Positions 8,907-17,061 of a DNA stretch of 49,466 bases are shown here, one piece after another (positions within the stretch are counted from its first letter, which is position 1; the number at the start of each line of letters is the position of its first letter). Source of the stretch: an uncultured Lachnospiraceae bacterium (GTDB taxonomy: Bacteria > Bacillota > Clostridia > Lachnospirales > Lachnospiraceae). Made by a program: the position numbers and the translations under genes. Below the pieces are notes generated by a model that did not search any database, had not been told where the DNA came from, and was given only the letters and a program-made list of their open reading frames with translations. The DNA lies in the NCBI GenBank assembly GCA_910585825.1, contig CAJUEY010000024.1, positions 1-49,466 of the forward strand, written 5' to 3'.

Positions 8907-9637
8907 ACGTATCCTATTCCCCGGATGTTTTTAATCATGCGTTTTGAACCGGTGTCTTTGATTTTTTCTCGTAACCGTCTGATATTGACGGCAACCGTAT
9001 TATCGTCCACATAGTTTCCGTCTATATCAAACATCTGCTCTAAAATCTGAGTTTTGGATAAAATTTGTTTCGGATGGTTTAAAAATAACTGCAGCAGCTT
9101 ATATTCATTCCGGGTAAGTTCCACAGATTCCTGATCGACAAAAAGCTGCATTTCGTTGGGGTGGTAAAGCAGGCAGCCGGATTTTATGACAGGAGATTCT
9201 TTCTGATCTGCCGTTTTGTTCGTGCATTTTGAGGCCGATTTGTGGGAGTGTGTCATATTAGGATGCCCGGATGGGATACGTTTGAAAATAGAATTTATTT
9301 TTGACATTAAAACAGCGAGGCTGAAAGGTTTTGTAATGTAGTCGTCCGCGCCTGTTTCATAGCCCATGACAATGTCGATTTCCGTATCCATTGCCGTAAG
9401 GAAGATAAAATGTATATCGCTTAACAGTTCTTCGCGGACATATTGGCAGAAGGAAAGACCGCTTCCGTCGTCTAACATAATATCGCACAGAATTAATTGA
9501 ATCTCATTTGCCTTCAGATAAGCCTTTCCCTCACGGATGCTGCCGGCGGACAGGACGTGAAACCCTTCTCGTTCCAGTTTAAAACTGATGCCGCGGCGCA
9601 GACTTTCGTCATTTTCTAATAATAAAATGGTATGCAT
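8885..9637 (-). CDS. OmpR/PhoB-family response regulator
   Basis: 250 residues from the ATG at 9637, chosen over an earlier in-frame start at 9688 because the receiver domain begins at MHTILLLENDES and GGAG lies ten bases upstream. Phospho-acceptor Asp52 (ILCDIMLDDGSG), switch Thr in FLTAMD and Lys in DYITKPF are present. A ~40-residue polar linker (HPNMTHSHKSASKC and onward) is longer than usual. The C-terminal winged helix (ELTRNEYKLLQLF, NTVAVNIRRLREKI, IRGIGYVW) is complete. It overlaps the kinase gene that follows. Confidence 0.94.
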   Translation of the reverse strand: MHTILLLENDESLRRGISFKLEREGFHVLSAGSIREGKAYLKANEIQLILCDIMLDDGSGLSFCQYVREELLSDIHFIFLTAMDTEIDIVMGYETGADDYITKPFSLAVLMSKINSIFKRIPSGHPNMTHSHKSASKCTNKTADQKESPVIKSGCLLYHPNEMQLFVDQESVELTRNEYKLLQLFLNHPKQILSKTQILEQMFDIDGNYVDDNTVAVNIRRLREKIKDTGSKRMIKNIRGIGYVWDLEVE

Positions 9638-9769
9638 AAGGCGTTTACTCCGTTTGTGTATCATGATATAAGATCGGCAGCAAAACATATGCTATAGTTT
9701 TGACTGCTGATGATATAGTAGCAGAAAGGCTTAAAAAAGAAAAGAGGGGATTTTCTTTCATAGAGTGAC

Positions 9770-10651
9770 TCAAAACATCAAATCAATAAAAAGAACATCT
9801 TTTTCATACCGCGCAGTAATATGTCCATGCATCTGCTCTGTAAGGGTTTTTGCAATGGAAAGCCCGAGACCGGTAGATTTTTTGGCAGTTTCTATTGTAT
9901 AGAGCCGGTCAAACAACCGCTGCACATCAATTTCATTCAGACCGGCTGCATGATTGGAAAACGTAATCTGCCCTTGTTTGGACAAGGCAATCTGTAAATC
10001 TCCGTCACTGTATTTTATGGCATTGCCGATGATATTTTCAAAGATGCGGAAAAGGGCGTTTTTATCCAGCATTCGGGTTATTTTCTTATCAGGCATGGAA
10101 ATGGCAGGAGCAATTCCACAGCCTTTTAGCGCTGCATAGTGGAAGGAAATACTTTCTTCCAGAATATGGTTTAATACCGTTTCTTCTAAAACAAGAGATG
10201 CAGAAGAAACAGCGATAGAGTAAGAAAGTAATTCCTCCGTCAGCCTTTTCAAAGATTTTGTACGGTTTTTTATTACTGCAAGATACTGTTTTACGATTTC
10301 CGAAGTTTCTTCATCATCCAGTAAATCCAGATAACCGCAGATTGCTGTAAGGGGAGTCCTCAAATCATGAGAGATATTGGCAATCGTGTCTTTTACGGTC
10401 AAATCCCCCTGTTTATAACGATGTCTTTCACTGCGGAGTTTTTTCAGCTGCTCATTGATATCTGCAGCCAGCGCCCGCATAAAGCGGTCGCGGCTGGAAA
10501 TATCAATTAATGTATTTGTTTCGGTATGCAGCTTGTCAGAAAAGGCTTTTCGGATTTCCTCTGCGGATTTCTGCAGAAGATGCACTTTCAAAAGCAGCAG
10601 AAGAAGAAAAACCACAAGCAGGACAATGAAACTGTACAGAAAAACATTCAT
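9770..10651 (-). CDS. Sensor histidine kinase of the ABC-2 (BcrAB/LanFEG-like) module
   Basis: 293 residues, short. One strongly hydrophobic N-terminal helix (about 4-24) without a real extracellular domain, a coiled linker, then HisKA with His95 (ANISHDLRTPLTAICG). The ATPase domain has an N box (NIIGNAIKYSD) and G2 box (STGLGLSIAKTLTEQ), but the G1 region reads SNHAAGLNEID instead of DxGxG, as often seen in lantibiotic-type kinases. It is the last gene of a four-gene minus-strand set (regulator, ATPase, permease, kinase). Inference: with so little outside the membrane, it may sense through the neighbouring transporter or within the membrane. Confidence 0.89.
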   Translation of the reverse strand: MNVFLYSFIVLLVVFLLLLLLKVHLLQKSAEEIRKAFSDKLHTETNTLIDISSRDRFMRALAADINEQLKKLRSERHRYKQGDLTVKDTIANISHDLRTPLTAICGYLDLLDDEETSEIVKQYLAVIKNRTKSLKRLTEELLSYSIAVSSASLVLEETVLNHILEESISFHYAALKGCGIAPAISMPDKKITRMLDKNALFRIFENIIGNAIKYSDGDLQIALSKQGQITFSNHAAGLNEIDVQRLFDRLYTIETAKKSTGLGLSIAKTLTEQMHGHITARYEKDVLFIDLMF

Positions 10652-10663
10652 ATGAAAAACTCC

Positions 10664-11491
10664 CTATTTGATATCTTTTTTTGAAAAAACATATAATCCG
10701 ATTCCGGCTGTGGATGCGAGAATCAAACAGTCATAGCAAAAGGTGCGGACAAAAGGGATTTCTCCGTACAGAACCAGAATACTCTGTCCGGAGGGAAGGA
10801 ATTCCATAAGAAATTCATAAATCTTTCTTTTGGTCCCGGTAGGGTAAAATTCATTTGGCACCAGTTTAGATTCCATAATTGCGCCGGATTCATTCATGAT
10901 AAAATCCGATCTCATTTCCGGCTGGGAAAGGGAAGAGTTCAGATAGCCTGCTGCAAACATCATAAGAAAGGCTGCAATAATTGATACTGTAGCAAGAATT
11001 GCTTTGTTGTGGATCAGCATAGCGGCAAGGGTAAAAAGAGACGTATAGGTGATGCTGATGATGATGCTGAATAAAATCAGCATTGCAGCAGTTTTAACAT
11101 CAATTTGGAAAAATCCCAACAGAGGAATTCCCACGCAGGCGCAGGTGATCATATAAGTCAGAGAGAGGGCGACGCCTGCGACGGTGCACAGGATTAAATT
11201 GGAAATGTAGATGGAAATTCTGGAATGGCCGACGATCAGTTTGTTGCGTATTGTTCCGTCGCTGTATTCCGTTCCCACAAACAGGCTGCAGAAAATGGCA
11301 ATGACAATGCCGATCAGCATTATCTGTGAAAAAAAGGTATCGTCCAGTACATGGATGAAATGATATCTTTTCATATCCATATAGGAGCCGATTGGCATAT
11401 ACAGTCCAAATACAAGCATGAAAAGTGTAAGAACCAGAAAAACTTTGCTTTTTTTCAAACGTATTAAACCTGCGCTCAATAATTTATTCAT
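10664..11491 (-). CDS. ABC-2 family transporter permease
   Basis: 275 residues with six predicted membrane helices: N-terminal one at ~15-33, then FFSQIMLIGIVIAIFCSLFVG, ISNLILCTVAGVALSLTYM, AAMLILFSIIISITYTSLF, ILATVSIIAAFLMMFAAGY and a C-terminal one. The motif VGTEYSDGTIRNKLIVGHSR after helix 2 is typical of ABC-2 permeases of bacitracin or lantibiotic immunity type. An external stretch (~195-245) lies before the last helix. Its ATG overlaps the ATPase stop by 8 bases and has GGAGG at good spacing. It should pair with the ATPase at 11484-12398 to remove a peptide or lipid-targeting antibiotic from the membrane. Confidence 0.91.
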   Translation of the reverse strand: MNKLLSAGLIRLKKSKVFLVLTLFMLVFGLYMPIGSYMDMKRYHFIHVLDDTFFSQIMLIGIVIAIFCSLFVGTEYSDGTIRNKLIVGHSRISIYISNLILCTVAGVALSLTYMITCACVGIPLLGFFQIDVKTAAMLILFSIIISITYTSLFTLAAMLIHNKAILATVSIIAAFLMMFAAGYLNSSLSQPEMRSDFIMNESGAIMESKLVPNEFYPTGTKRKIYEFLMEFLPSGQSILVLYGEIPFVRTFCYDCLILASTAGIGLYVFSKKDIK

Positions 11492-12398
11492 AATCCGTAC
11501 CTCCGATCAGATTGACATAATAGCTTTCCAGTGTTTCATCACGCTCCTGCAAGGACAGGATTTCACAATTTTTTTCCGCAAGGGCAAGGGTTAATTGTGT
11601 AATGTTTATTTTTGCAAATACATCTGCCTCTGTGTCAGAAAGAATGTTGTAATCCAGATGCATGGAATCCAGTACATGAGAGAGGATTTTGGTATCGGTG
11701 ACTTCCAGACGGACGCATTTTCTGCAGACATTTTCCAATTCTGCGGCGCTGATTTCCTTTACCATACGTCCATTATCAATGAATCCGTAGTGGGTTGCCA
11801 GACGGGAAAGTTCATCCAAAATATGGCTGGAAATCAGGAAAGTAATCTGCCGTTCTCTGTTCAGTTTCAGGATCAGCTCCCGGATTTCAATGATTCCCTG
11901 AGGGTCCAGTCCGTTGACAGGTTCGTCTAATACAAGGAAATCCGGATCTCCGGCCAGTGCAATGGCAATTCCCAGCCTTTGGCGCATACCGAGAGAAAAA
12001 TGCTTTGCTTTCTTTTTGCCGGTATGGGCAAGGCCTGCCAGCTCCAGCAGATCCGGTATGCCCGAAAAAGAGGGAAGGCCTAAAATACGATATTGCTCTT
12101 TCAAATTATCCTCCGCCGTCATATCAAGATAGATGGAAGGCGTCTCTACAACAGCTCCCATTCTTCTTCTGGACTTTGTAATTTCAACAGATGTTCCCGG
12201 GATATCATATAAGGCATAATCTCCGGAAGAGGGACGCTGCAGTCCGCAGATCAGCCGGATGAGAGTGGTTTTTCCGGCTCCGTTTTTTCCAACAAATCCA
12301 TAAATGGCTCCTTTCGGGACATGCATGGAAAAATTGTGCAGCGCTTTGAAGTGTCTGTAATTTTTGCATAAAGAATTTGCAGTTAATACATATTCCAT
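11484..12398 (-). CDS. ABC transporter ATP-binding protein (BcrA/LanF-like)
   Basis: 304 residues. Walker A GKNGAGKTT at 37-45, signature FSLGMRQRLGIAIAL, Walker B FLVLDEPVNGLDPQG, and the H-loop in FLISSHILDEL. The order and wording LGMRQRLGIA with EPVNGLDPQGI are characteristic of the BcrA/LanF group (bacitracin and lantibiotic self-protection). A ~90-residue C-terminal extension follows the ATPase core, as in that group. It starts at an ATG preceded by AAAGGAG and overlaps the permease gene, so the two form one transporter. Confidence 0.94.
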   Translation of the reverse strand: MEYVLTANSLCKNYRHFKALHNFSMHVPKGAIYGFVGKNGAGKTTLIRLICGLQRPSSGDYALYDIPGTSVEITKSRRRMGAVVETPSIYLDMTAEDNLKEQYRILGLPSFSGIPDLLELAGLAHTGKKKAKHFSLGMRQRLGIAIALAGDPDFLVLDEPVNGLDPQGIIEIRELILKLNRERQITFLISSHILDELSRLATHYGFIDNGRMVKEISAAELENVCRKCVRLEVTDTKILSHVLDSMHLDYNILSDTEADVFAKINITQLTLALAEKNCEILSLQERDETLESYYVNLIGGTDYE

Positions 12399-12491
12399 GG
12401 TAAAACTCCTTTCTGTACATTCGGTAATTGCAAAAACCTGTGATAGAGGTACCTTATCAGAGAAATGTTAAGAAAGCAGTTAAGAAAAGGG

Positions 12492-13160
12492 TTAAGAAAC
12501 AGTAAAATTCATTTTAAATCCAATTCCCCACACCGATTCAATATAATCTTTTCCTCCAGCATCCATAAGTTTTTTCCGCAAATGACTCATATGCACTTTT
12601 AAAGAGCTTTCCGTGCAGTCCGGCGTATCTTGGCTGATGCGGTCCAATATTACAGATTTTGCAATGACCTGTGTGGGATTTTGCATCAGCAGTTTTAAAA
12701 TAGCATATTCCGTTCTGGTCAGCTTCACCGTTTTTTCACAGATGCGGACGCTATGGGCAGAGGTATCCAATTCCAGATCGTCGTATGTCAGAAGAGAAGA
12801 GGAGCACAAAGATGCATTCCTGAGCTGGACAGTGATTCTGGCCAGCAGTTCTTTGGTGTCGAAAGGTTTGGTCACATAGTCGGCGGCGCCGCCTAAAAGC
12901 AGATCTACTTTATCTTTTACATCTGTTTTTGCGCTCATTACAATAACGGGAATATTTTTTATTTTGGGCAGTATTTCTTCGCCAGTCTGTCCCGGCAGCA
13001 TTAAATCCAGAAGAATCAGGTCCGGCTTATGGGCGGATAGGATTAGGAGCGCTTCTGTGCCGGAGTAGGCGCGGAGCGTCTGATAGCCTTCTTTGGTAAG
13101 AAGTTTTTCCAGCATGTTTCCGATTGTTACGTCGTCGTCGATAATTAAGATGGATTTCAT
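12492..13160 (-). CDS. OmpR/PhoB-family response regulator of the ABC-2 module
   Basis: 222 residues from the ATG at 13160; the frame is open further upstream but the receiver domain begins at MKSILIIDDDV and a weak AAAGG site precedes it. Phospho-acceptor Asp52 (LILLDLMLPGQTG), acidic pocket IDDD, Thr/Ser switch in VMSAK and Lys in DYVTKPF are present. The winged helix is complete (VKLTRTEYAILKLL, SLKVHMSHLRKKL, VWGIGFKM). First gene of the set regulator-ATPase-permease-kinase. A promoter (13216-13243) lies just downstream of the small-RNA-like element in the same direction. Confidence 0.93.
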   Translation of the reverse strand: MKSILIIDDDVTIGNMLEKLLTKEGYQTLRAYSGTEALLILSAHKPDLILLDLMLPGQTGEEILPKIKNIPVIVMSAKTDVKDKVDLLLGGAADYVTKPFDTKELLARITVQLRNASLCSSSLLTYDDLELDTSAHSVRICEKTVKLTRTEYAILKLLMQNPTQVIAKSVILDRISQDTPDCTESSLKVHMSHLRKKLMDAGGKDYIESVWGIGFKMNFTVS

Positions 13161-13215
13161 TTTTAAAACGCCTTTCATTTTAGTGTTGGACATCAAGCGA
13201 TACGTCTTTGCAATT

Positions 13216-13243
13216 ACAATAGCAAAAAAGAATAAAATGTCAA
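13216..13243 (-). promoter_or_regulatory. Promoter candidate for the regulator-ABC-kinase set
   Basis: On the minus strand TTGACA (13238-13243), 16 bases, TATTGT (13216-13221). The -35 is perfect and the -10 weak, consistent with activator dependence. It begins 25-30 bases after the terminator of the small-RNA-like element. Confidence 0.5.
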
Positions 13244-13267
13244 TCCTTTGTCGCAGACAAATCAAAA

Positions 13268-13506
13268 CAATAAAAGCGGCACCAAACCTCATTGGATTGA
13301 TGCCGCTTCTAGACTATGCTGTTCATTGGATTTTACCTCCCGTTTCTATTTTCCATTACCAAATCTGAAAAATGAATGGTGTTTTTTATTTCTCAAACCT
13401 GTTTTCTGGAATAGATACCTTTTCAAAAAGGATTTTTTGAGATGTTACATTACTGTTTTGGTGGACTGTACCTCCCTTTCTTAATATTTTGTATGTGTTT
13501 TTTGAT
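13268..13506 (-). ncRNA. Small-RNA-like element, copy 1 (unrecognised family)
   Basis: A predicted ~240-nt transcript running from a near-perfect sigma-A promoter to an intrinsic terminator. From 5' to 3': GGAGGTAC (13468-13475), a small stem CCTTTT/AAAAGG (13418-13431), a second GGAGGTAA (13333-13340), a five-codon ORF MNSIV-stop (13309-13326) and the terminator stem. A related copy lies at 27963-28302 with the same order of parts, and the similarity also covers ~75 bp upstream of the promoter. No longer conserved reading frame is shared, which favours RNA over protein. Candidates are a regulatory sRNA, a leader for the downstream regulator operon, or a type I toxin-antitoxin RNA. I do not recognise an Rfam family. 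Confidence 0.55.
13276..13306 (-). terminator. Terminator of small-RNA-like element copy 1
   Basis: Stem GCGGCATCAA/TTGGTGCCGC on the minus strand (with one G-U pair) followed by TTTTATTGTTTT. The neighbouring promoter for the regulator operon begins just beyond, so read-through here would feed the operon. Confidence 0.7.
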
Positions 13507-13512
13507 AAATTT

Positions 13513-13541
13513 ATTTTATCTGAAAAATAGTAATTTGTCAA
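13513..13541 (-). promoter_or_regulatory. Sigma-A promoter of small-RNA-like element copy 1
   Basis: TTGACA (13536-13541), exactly 17 bases, TAAAAT (13513-13518) on the minus strand, giving a start near 13506. The very AT-rich 75 bp upstream (to ~13620) are shared with copy 2 and may hold an UP element or operator. Confidence 0.75.
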
Positions 13542-13620
13542 TAAAAATTTGGAAAATTATTAATTAGTATTAATTATAACTGAAATAAAATTAATAATAT
13601 TCAAAATATTCAGATATTAA

Positions 13621-13816
13621 AGAAAAAAGCAGATATCCAGGCGAATGGTTTTCACAAGAGGATTTTGACGGCTATTCAGTCCGGGACTTTGCACTTTGCT
13701 GTAGAGGCCTTAAAAATGCATAGACTTAAATCAGGGGGAATCATTTTCTTGCTTCCTGTCATCATCTAAATTAAAATAGATATAAGTGTAGAATTTTCAG
13801 AAAGGCCGGAGAAAAA
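13621..13816. other. Intergenic stretch before the acyltransferase
   Basis: Beyond the AT-rich part shared by the two small-RNA-like elements I see no gene. A short open stretch translating to GEWFSQEDFDGYSVRDFALC suggests a fragment of a lost gene, but it has no start and I cannot name it. Confidence 0.3.
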
Positions 13817-14884
13817 ATGAAAAATGCAGAACATCACAGAGGTTTGGAACAGAGAATGGAATATTTTGATTATTTGCGGATACTTGCGACATTTGCTGTT
13901 ATGATATTGCACATTTCAGCTCATAACTGGTATTTGACGGATGTTGAGTCATGGCAGTGGAATACGCTAAATATTTACGACAGTATGGTGAGGTGGGCGG
14001 TTCCGGTATTTGTAATGATAAGCGGAGCTTTGTTTCTGGGCGGAAGCCAAAGCATGGAACAGATCTTAAAGAAGAATGTCAAAAGGATTCTTGCCGCCCT
14101 TGTGTTCTGGTCAATTTTGTATGCAGTCGTTGTTTATTTTGCAACAGGCTGCGGAATCAAAAACGCGGTTGCGGAAGTGGTTACCGGACATTATCATCTG
14201 TGGTTTTTGTTTATGCTCACAGGTTTGTATCTGATTGTCCCGTTTCTTAGAAAAATCGTAGAATCGGAATCGTTTATCAAGTATTTTTTAGCGCTTTCCT
14301 TTCTTTTTTCCTTTGTCCTGCCGCAGCTCTTTGAAATTGTGTCCCTGTATTCTGAGTCTGCCGGTTCTGTCATAAGCCGTGTGATGGACAATGTGGATTT
14401 TCATTTTGCCAGAAACTATGTCTTTTATTTTGTATGGGGATATTATCTGAATCGGATCAGACTGGACAGAAAAGCGCGCAGAATTATTTATACAGCGGGA
14501 ATCATCGGTTTTTTGGCAACCATTCTTCTGACAGCGGGCGTATCTGTCTGGAAAGGAGAGGCGCTGGAAACATTTTACGGATATTTTACAATAAATGTAA
14601 TGCTCCAGAGCATGCTGATCTTTGTTTTGGTAAAACAGAGGTTTGAGGCGATTTCTGTCAGTGAAAAGAAAAAGAAGTTTGTCCGAACACTGTCAGAGTA
14701 CAGTTTTGGGGCTTATCTGGTGCATGCACTGGTGATTGAGGCATTGAATCTGTTTGGGATTCATTCTCTTGCCTTTTCACCGGTATTGGCTGTTCCTGTG
14801 ATCAGTGTTCTGGTTTTTGTTCTTTCATATCTAATCTCCGCTCTGATACATAAGATTCCTTTTTTGAAAAAATATATCGTGTAA
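13817..14884 (+). CDS. Acyltransferase 3 family membrane protein
   Basis: 355 residues, about ten membrane helices. The N-terminus has the family hallmark: RMEYFDYLRILATFAVMILH, in which the first-helix His (ILHISAH) is the likely catalytic residue, followed by RWAVPVFVMISGALFL and a later HLWFLFMLTGLYLIVP. Acyltransferase-3 proteins (OafA, WecH and relatives) move acetyl or succinyl groups onto extracytoplasmic sugars and peptidoglycan-linked polymers. ATG at 13817 follows AGGCCGGAG. It is flanked by its own terminator and has no polysaccharide genes next to it, so the acceptor cannot be deduced. Modification of the cell wall would suit the envelope-stress modules around it. Confidence 0.89.
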   Translation: MKNAEHHRGLEQRMEYFDYLRILATFAVMILHISAHNWYLTDVESWQWNTLNIYDSMVRWAVPVFVMISGALFLGGSQSMEQILKKNVKRILAALVFWSILYAVVVYFATGCGIKNAVAEVVTGHYHLWFLFMLTGLYLIVPFLRKIVESESFIKYFLALSFLFSFVLPQLFEIVSLYSESAGSVISRVMDNVDFHFARNYVFYFVWGYYLNRIRLDRKARRIIYTAGIIGFLATILLTAGVSVWKGEALETFYGYFTINVMLQSMLIFVLVKQRFEAISVSEKKKKFVRTLSEYSFGAYLVHALVIEALNLFGIHSLAFSPVLAVPVISVLVFVLSYLISALIHKIPFLKKYIV

Positions 14885-14904
14885 AATCCATAAAATCTGC
14901 TGCA

Positions 14905-14955
14905 GAGCCGGTGAACTTGTGAAATAAAAACACAGTTTACCGGCTCGATTTTTTT
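14905..14955 (+). terminator. Terminator after the acyltransferase
   Basis: Long stem with arms GAGCCGGT and ACCGGCTC (14905-14946), extended inward by further pairing, followed by GATTTTTTT. A strong rho-independent terminator. Confidence 0.85.
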
Positions 14956-15029
14956 CCAAAACCTCCCTTAAAATAAGAATATCCGCATGGAAATATGACT
15001 AATGAACAAAAGATATGGGAGGAAAAGAA

Positions 15030-15620
15030 ATGGGAAACGTATATGGCTATGTGCGTGTCAGCTCCAGGGAGCAGAATGAAGACAGGCAGATGATTGCATT
15101 GGAAGATGTGAATGTGCCGCAGAAGAATGTTTATGTGGACAAACAGTCGGGAAAGGATTTCAACCGCCCAAGATACAAAAGACTTTTGAAAATACTAAAA
15201 GAAGATGATCTTTTGTATGTCAAAAGCATTGACCGTTTAGGCAGAAATTATGAAGAAATTTTGGAGCAGTGGAGATTTCTCACTAAGAAAAAGCGGATTG
15301 ATATTGTTGTTTTGGATATGCCTCTTTTGGATACCAGAAGAGGCAAAGACTTAATGGGAACATTTTTAAGCGATATTGTTCTGCAGGTGCTTTCTTTTGT
15401 GGCGGAAAATGAGAGAAAAAACATCAGAGAACGCCAGAAAGAAGGGATTGAGGCTGCCAGACTGCGGGGCGTGCAGTTTGGAAGGCCGATAAAACAAATG
15501 CCGGAGAATTTTGAAATGATCTATAAGAGGTATATGGAAAGAGAAATTACCGGCGAGCAGGCAGCTGACGTGTGCAATGTGTCCAGAGCAACTTTTTACA
15601 GGAGGATCAAAGAACTGTAG
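15030..15620 (+). CDS. Serine recombinase (resolvase/invertase family)
   Basis: 196 residues from the ATG at 15030, which has GGGAGG seven bases upstream; an earlier in-frame ATG at 15015 sits inside that site. The resolvase domain has the catalytic serine in YGYVRVSSREQ (Ser11), the LYVKSIDRLGRN motif with its catalytic Arg residues, and the long E-helix NERKNIRERQKEGI. The C-terminal helix-turn-helix is ITGEQAADVCNVSRATFYRR. This small size and fold match DNA invertases and transposon resolvases, not large serine integrases. No cognate transposase is adjacent. The last 14 bases overlap the end of the convergent kinase gene. Confidence 0.9.
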   Translation: MGNVYGYVRVSSREQNEDRQMIALEDVNVPQKNVYVDKQSGKDFNRPRYKRLLKILKEDDLLYVKSIDRLGRNYEEILEQWRFLTKKKRIDIVVLDMPLLDTRRGKDLMGTFLSDIVLQVLSFVAENERKNIRERQKEGIEAARLRGVQFGRPIKQMPENFEMIYKRYMEREITGEQAADVCNVSRATFYRRIKEL

Positions 15621-17061
15621 AAGAAGGGTCCAAAACGTCAGATTCCCTGTGAAGGGGAAATTTTAATTCTGCAGAAAAAAACTCTTCGCCGTAATGTATT
15701 GTCAGCGTACCATTGAATTGTTCCATGATTTTGCGGGCGCTCTGCAGTCCGATTTGGGTGCTTTCAATATCATTTTGACTGCTGCGGATACGGTTTTTCT
15801 GTAGAATGGTAAGCTTTGAGCCGACAAAAACAGAGACTAGGACAGGCTCTTTTTTGTCGGCATATTTTATGATATTGGAAAACAGATTATTTAATACGCG
15901 TTTGACCATAGCGGGATCGGCTGTAATCCGAAGGGAGTCTTCGGAGAAGTCAGAAGAGCCGAAAGGAGGATGACAAATCTGCAGATTTGTCTCAAAGCCT
16001 GCCAGACGCAGGAAATCTGTATGTTCTTTGAGGCTGTCCAGGAAAAAAGCCAGAGGAATTTCCAAAATCTGAAGATCGTTTCTGTTATCTTCTGCATCAT
16101 AAACCAGAGAATATTCAAACATCTGGTTCGTCATTTCCTGAATATCCTCTGTTTTCCTGAGACAACGGTCTATGTATTCTGCCTGCATATCGGGAGTTCG
16201 GTTCAGTCGTACAATTTCCAGATATCCTTTTAATATGGTTAGCGGAGTACGCAGATCATGGGAAAGCGCTGTGATCAGTTCCTGATTGGATTTATGAAGT
16301 TTTTGTTCCTTGAGAATATTTTCATGCAGTGCGGTACGGAGATTGTTGAGTTCAAAGGCCAGAATGCCAAGTTCATCAAAACCGGCGGCGGGAACGGGTG
16401 TGGTTAAATCTCCGGAGGACATCTGCAGAATGCTTTTTTCCAGGCGGACAACTGTTTTTAACTTTCTTCCGACAAAATATAAGATGACAAAAAGAAACAG
16501 GAGAGTACATAAAATCAGGCAGAGCACGGCATATGGAACGATGAAAAAGGAGGAGTGGTAAAAGTAGATAAAAACACTGGCGTATCCGTTTTTAAACTTT
16601 ATCGGACGTTCATAGAATTGATTTACTTCATCATCAATCCATTGGTAGGTCATTTGAAAAAAGGTATTGAAAGGCTCGCTTAAGAGCATCTCATTCGGAG
16701 AATGACCAGCCCGGTATAATCCGTCCATTAATCCGTATATATAGATGCCGGTATATTCGTCTGCCAGAGAAAAGAAAGGTTCTATGGCTTTGACTTTTTC
16801 TTCGTCGTCTTCGGAATCAGGAATGTCATATTTTTCAGCTTCTTCCGATAGTCTCATCCAGAAATCGTCAGCCGGATATGGAAAAAACTGCAGGCTGGAA
16901 GGAAGAGTTTCTGCCAGAAAATAGTAAACATCCCATTTTTTCTGCCATAAGAAGCGGAAGGTGGTAAGACAGAGAGCTCCTGTAATCAGGATCAGGAGAA
17001 AAAGCTTTGTGCGAATTTTGATATGAGAAACAAATTCCCGGAGTTTCCTTAATTTAGTCAA
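15607..17061 (-). CDS. Sensor histidine kinase
   Basis: 484 residues from a TTG start at 17061 (AAAGGG upstream, 8-base overlap with the regulator gene). Membrane helix 1 at ~18-36, an extracellular sensor domain of ~135 residues with many acidic and aromatic positions, helix 2 at ~174-198, a HAMP domain to ~250, then HisKA with His268 (TALSHDLRTPLTILK). The ATPase domain has an N box (NLFSNIIKYADKK) but no clear DxGxG G1 box; the G2 region reads STQIGLQSARKIMEQ. Such reduced kinases are common in Firmicutes and are usually still functional. Pairs with the regulator at 17054-17767. Confidence 0.92.
   Translation of the reverse strand: MTKLRKLREFVSHIKIRTKLFLLILITGALCLTTFRFLWQKKWDVYYFLAETLPSSLQFFPYPADDFWMRLSEEAEKYDIPDSEDDEEKVKAIEPFFSLADEYTGIYIYGLMDGLYRAGHSPNEMLLSEPFNTFFQMTYQWIDDEVNQFYERPIKFKNGYASVFIYFYHSSFFIVPYAVLCLILCTLLFLFVILYFVGRKLKTVVRLEKSILQMSSGDLTTPVPAAGFDELGILAFELNNLRTALHENILKEQKLHKSNQELITALSHDLRTPLTILKGYLEIVRLNRTPDMQAEYIDRCLRKTEDIQEMTNQMFEYSLVYDAEDNRNDLQILEIPLAFFLDSLKEHTDFLRLAGFETNLQICHPPFGSSDFSEDSLRITADPAMVKRVLNNLFSNIIKYADKKEPVLVSVFVGSKLTILQKNRIRSSQNDIESTQIGLQSARKIMEQFNGTLTIHYGEEFFSAELKFPLHRESDVLDPSSTVL

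Noticed and set aside
13621..13760. Possible gene fragment (GEWFSQEDFDGYSVRDFALC)
   Set aside because: No start, short, no recognised family; recorded only as an intergenic remark.
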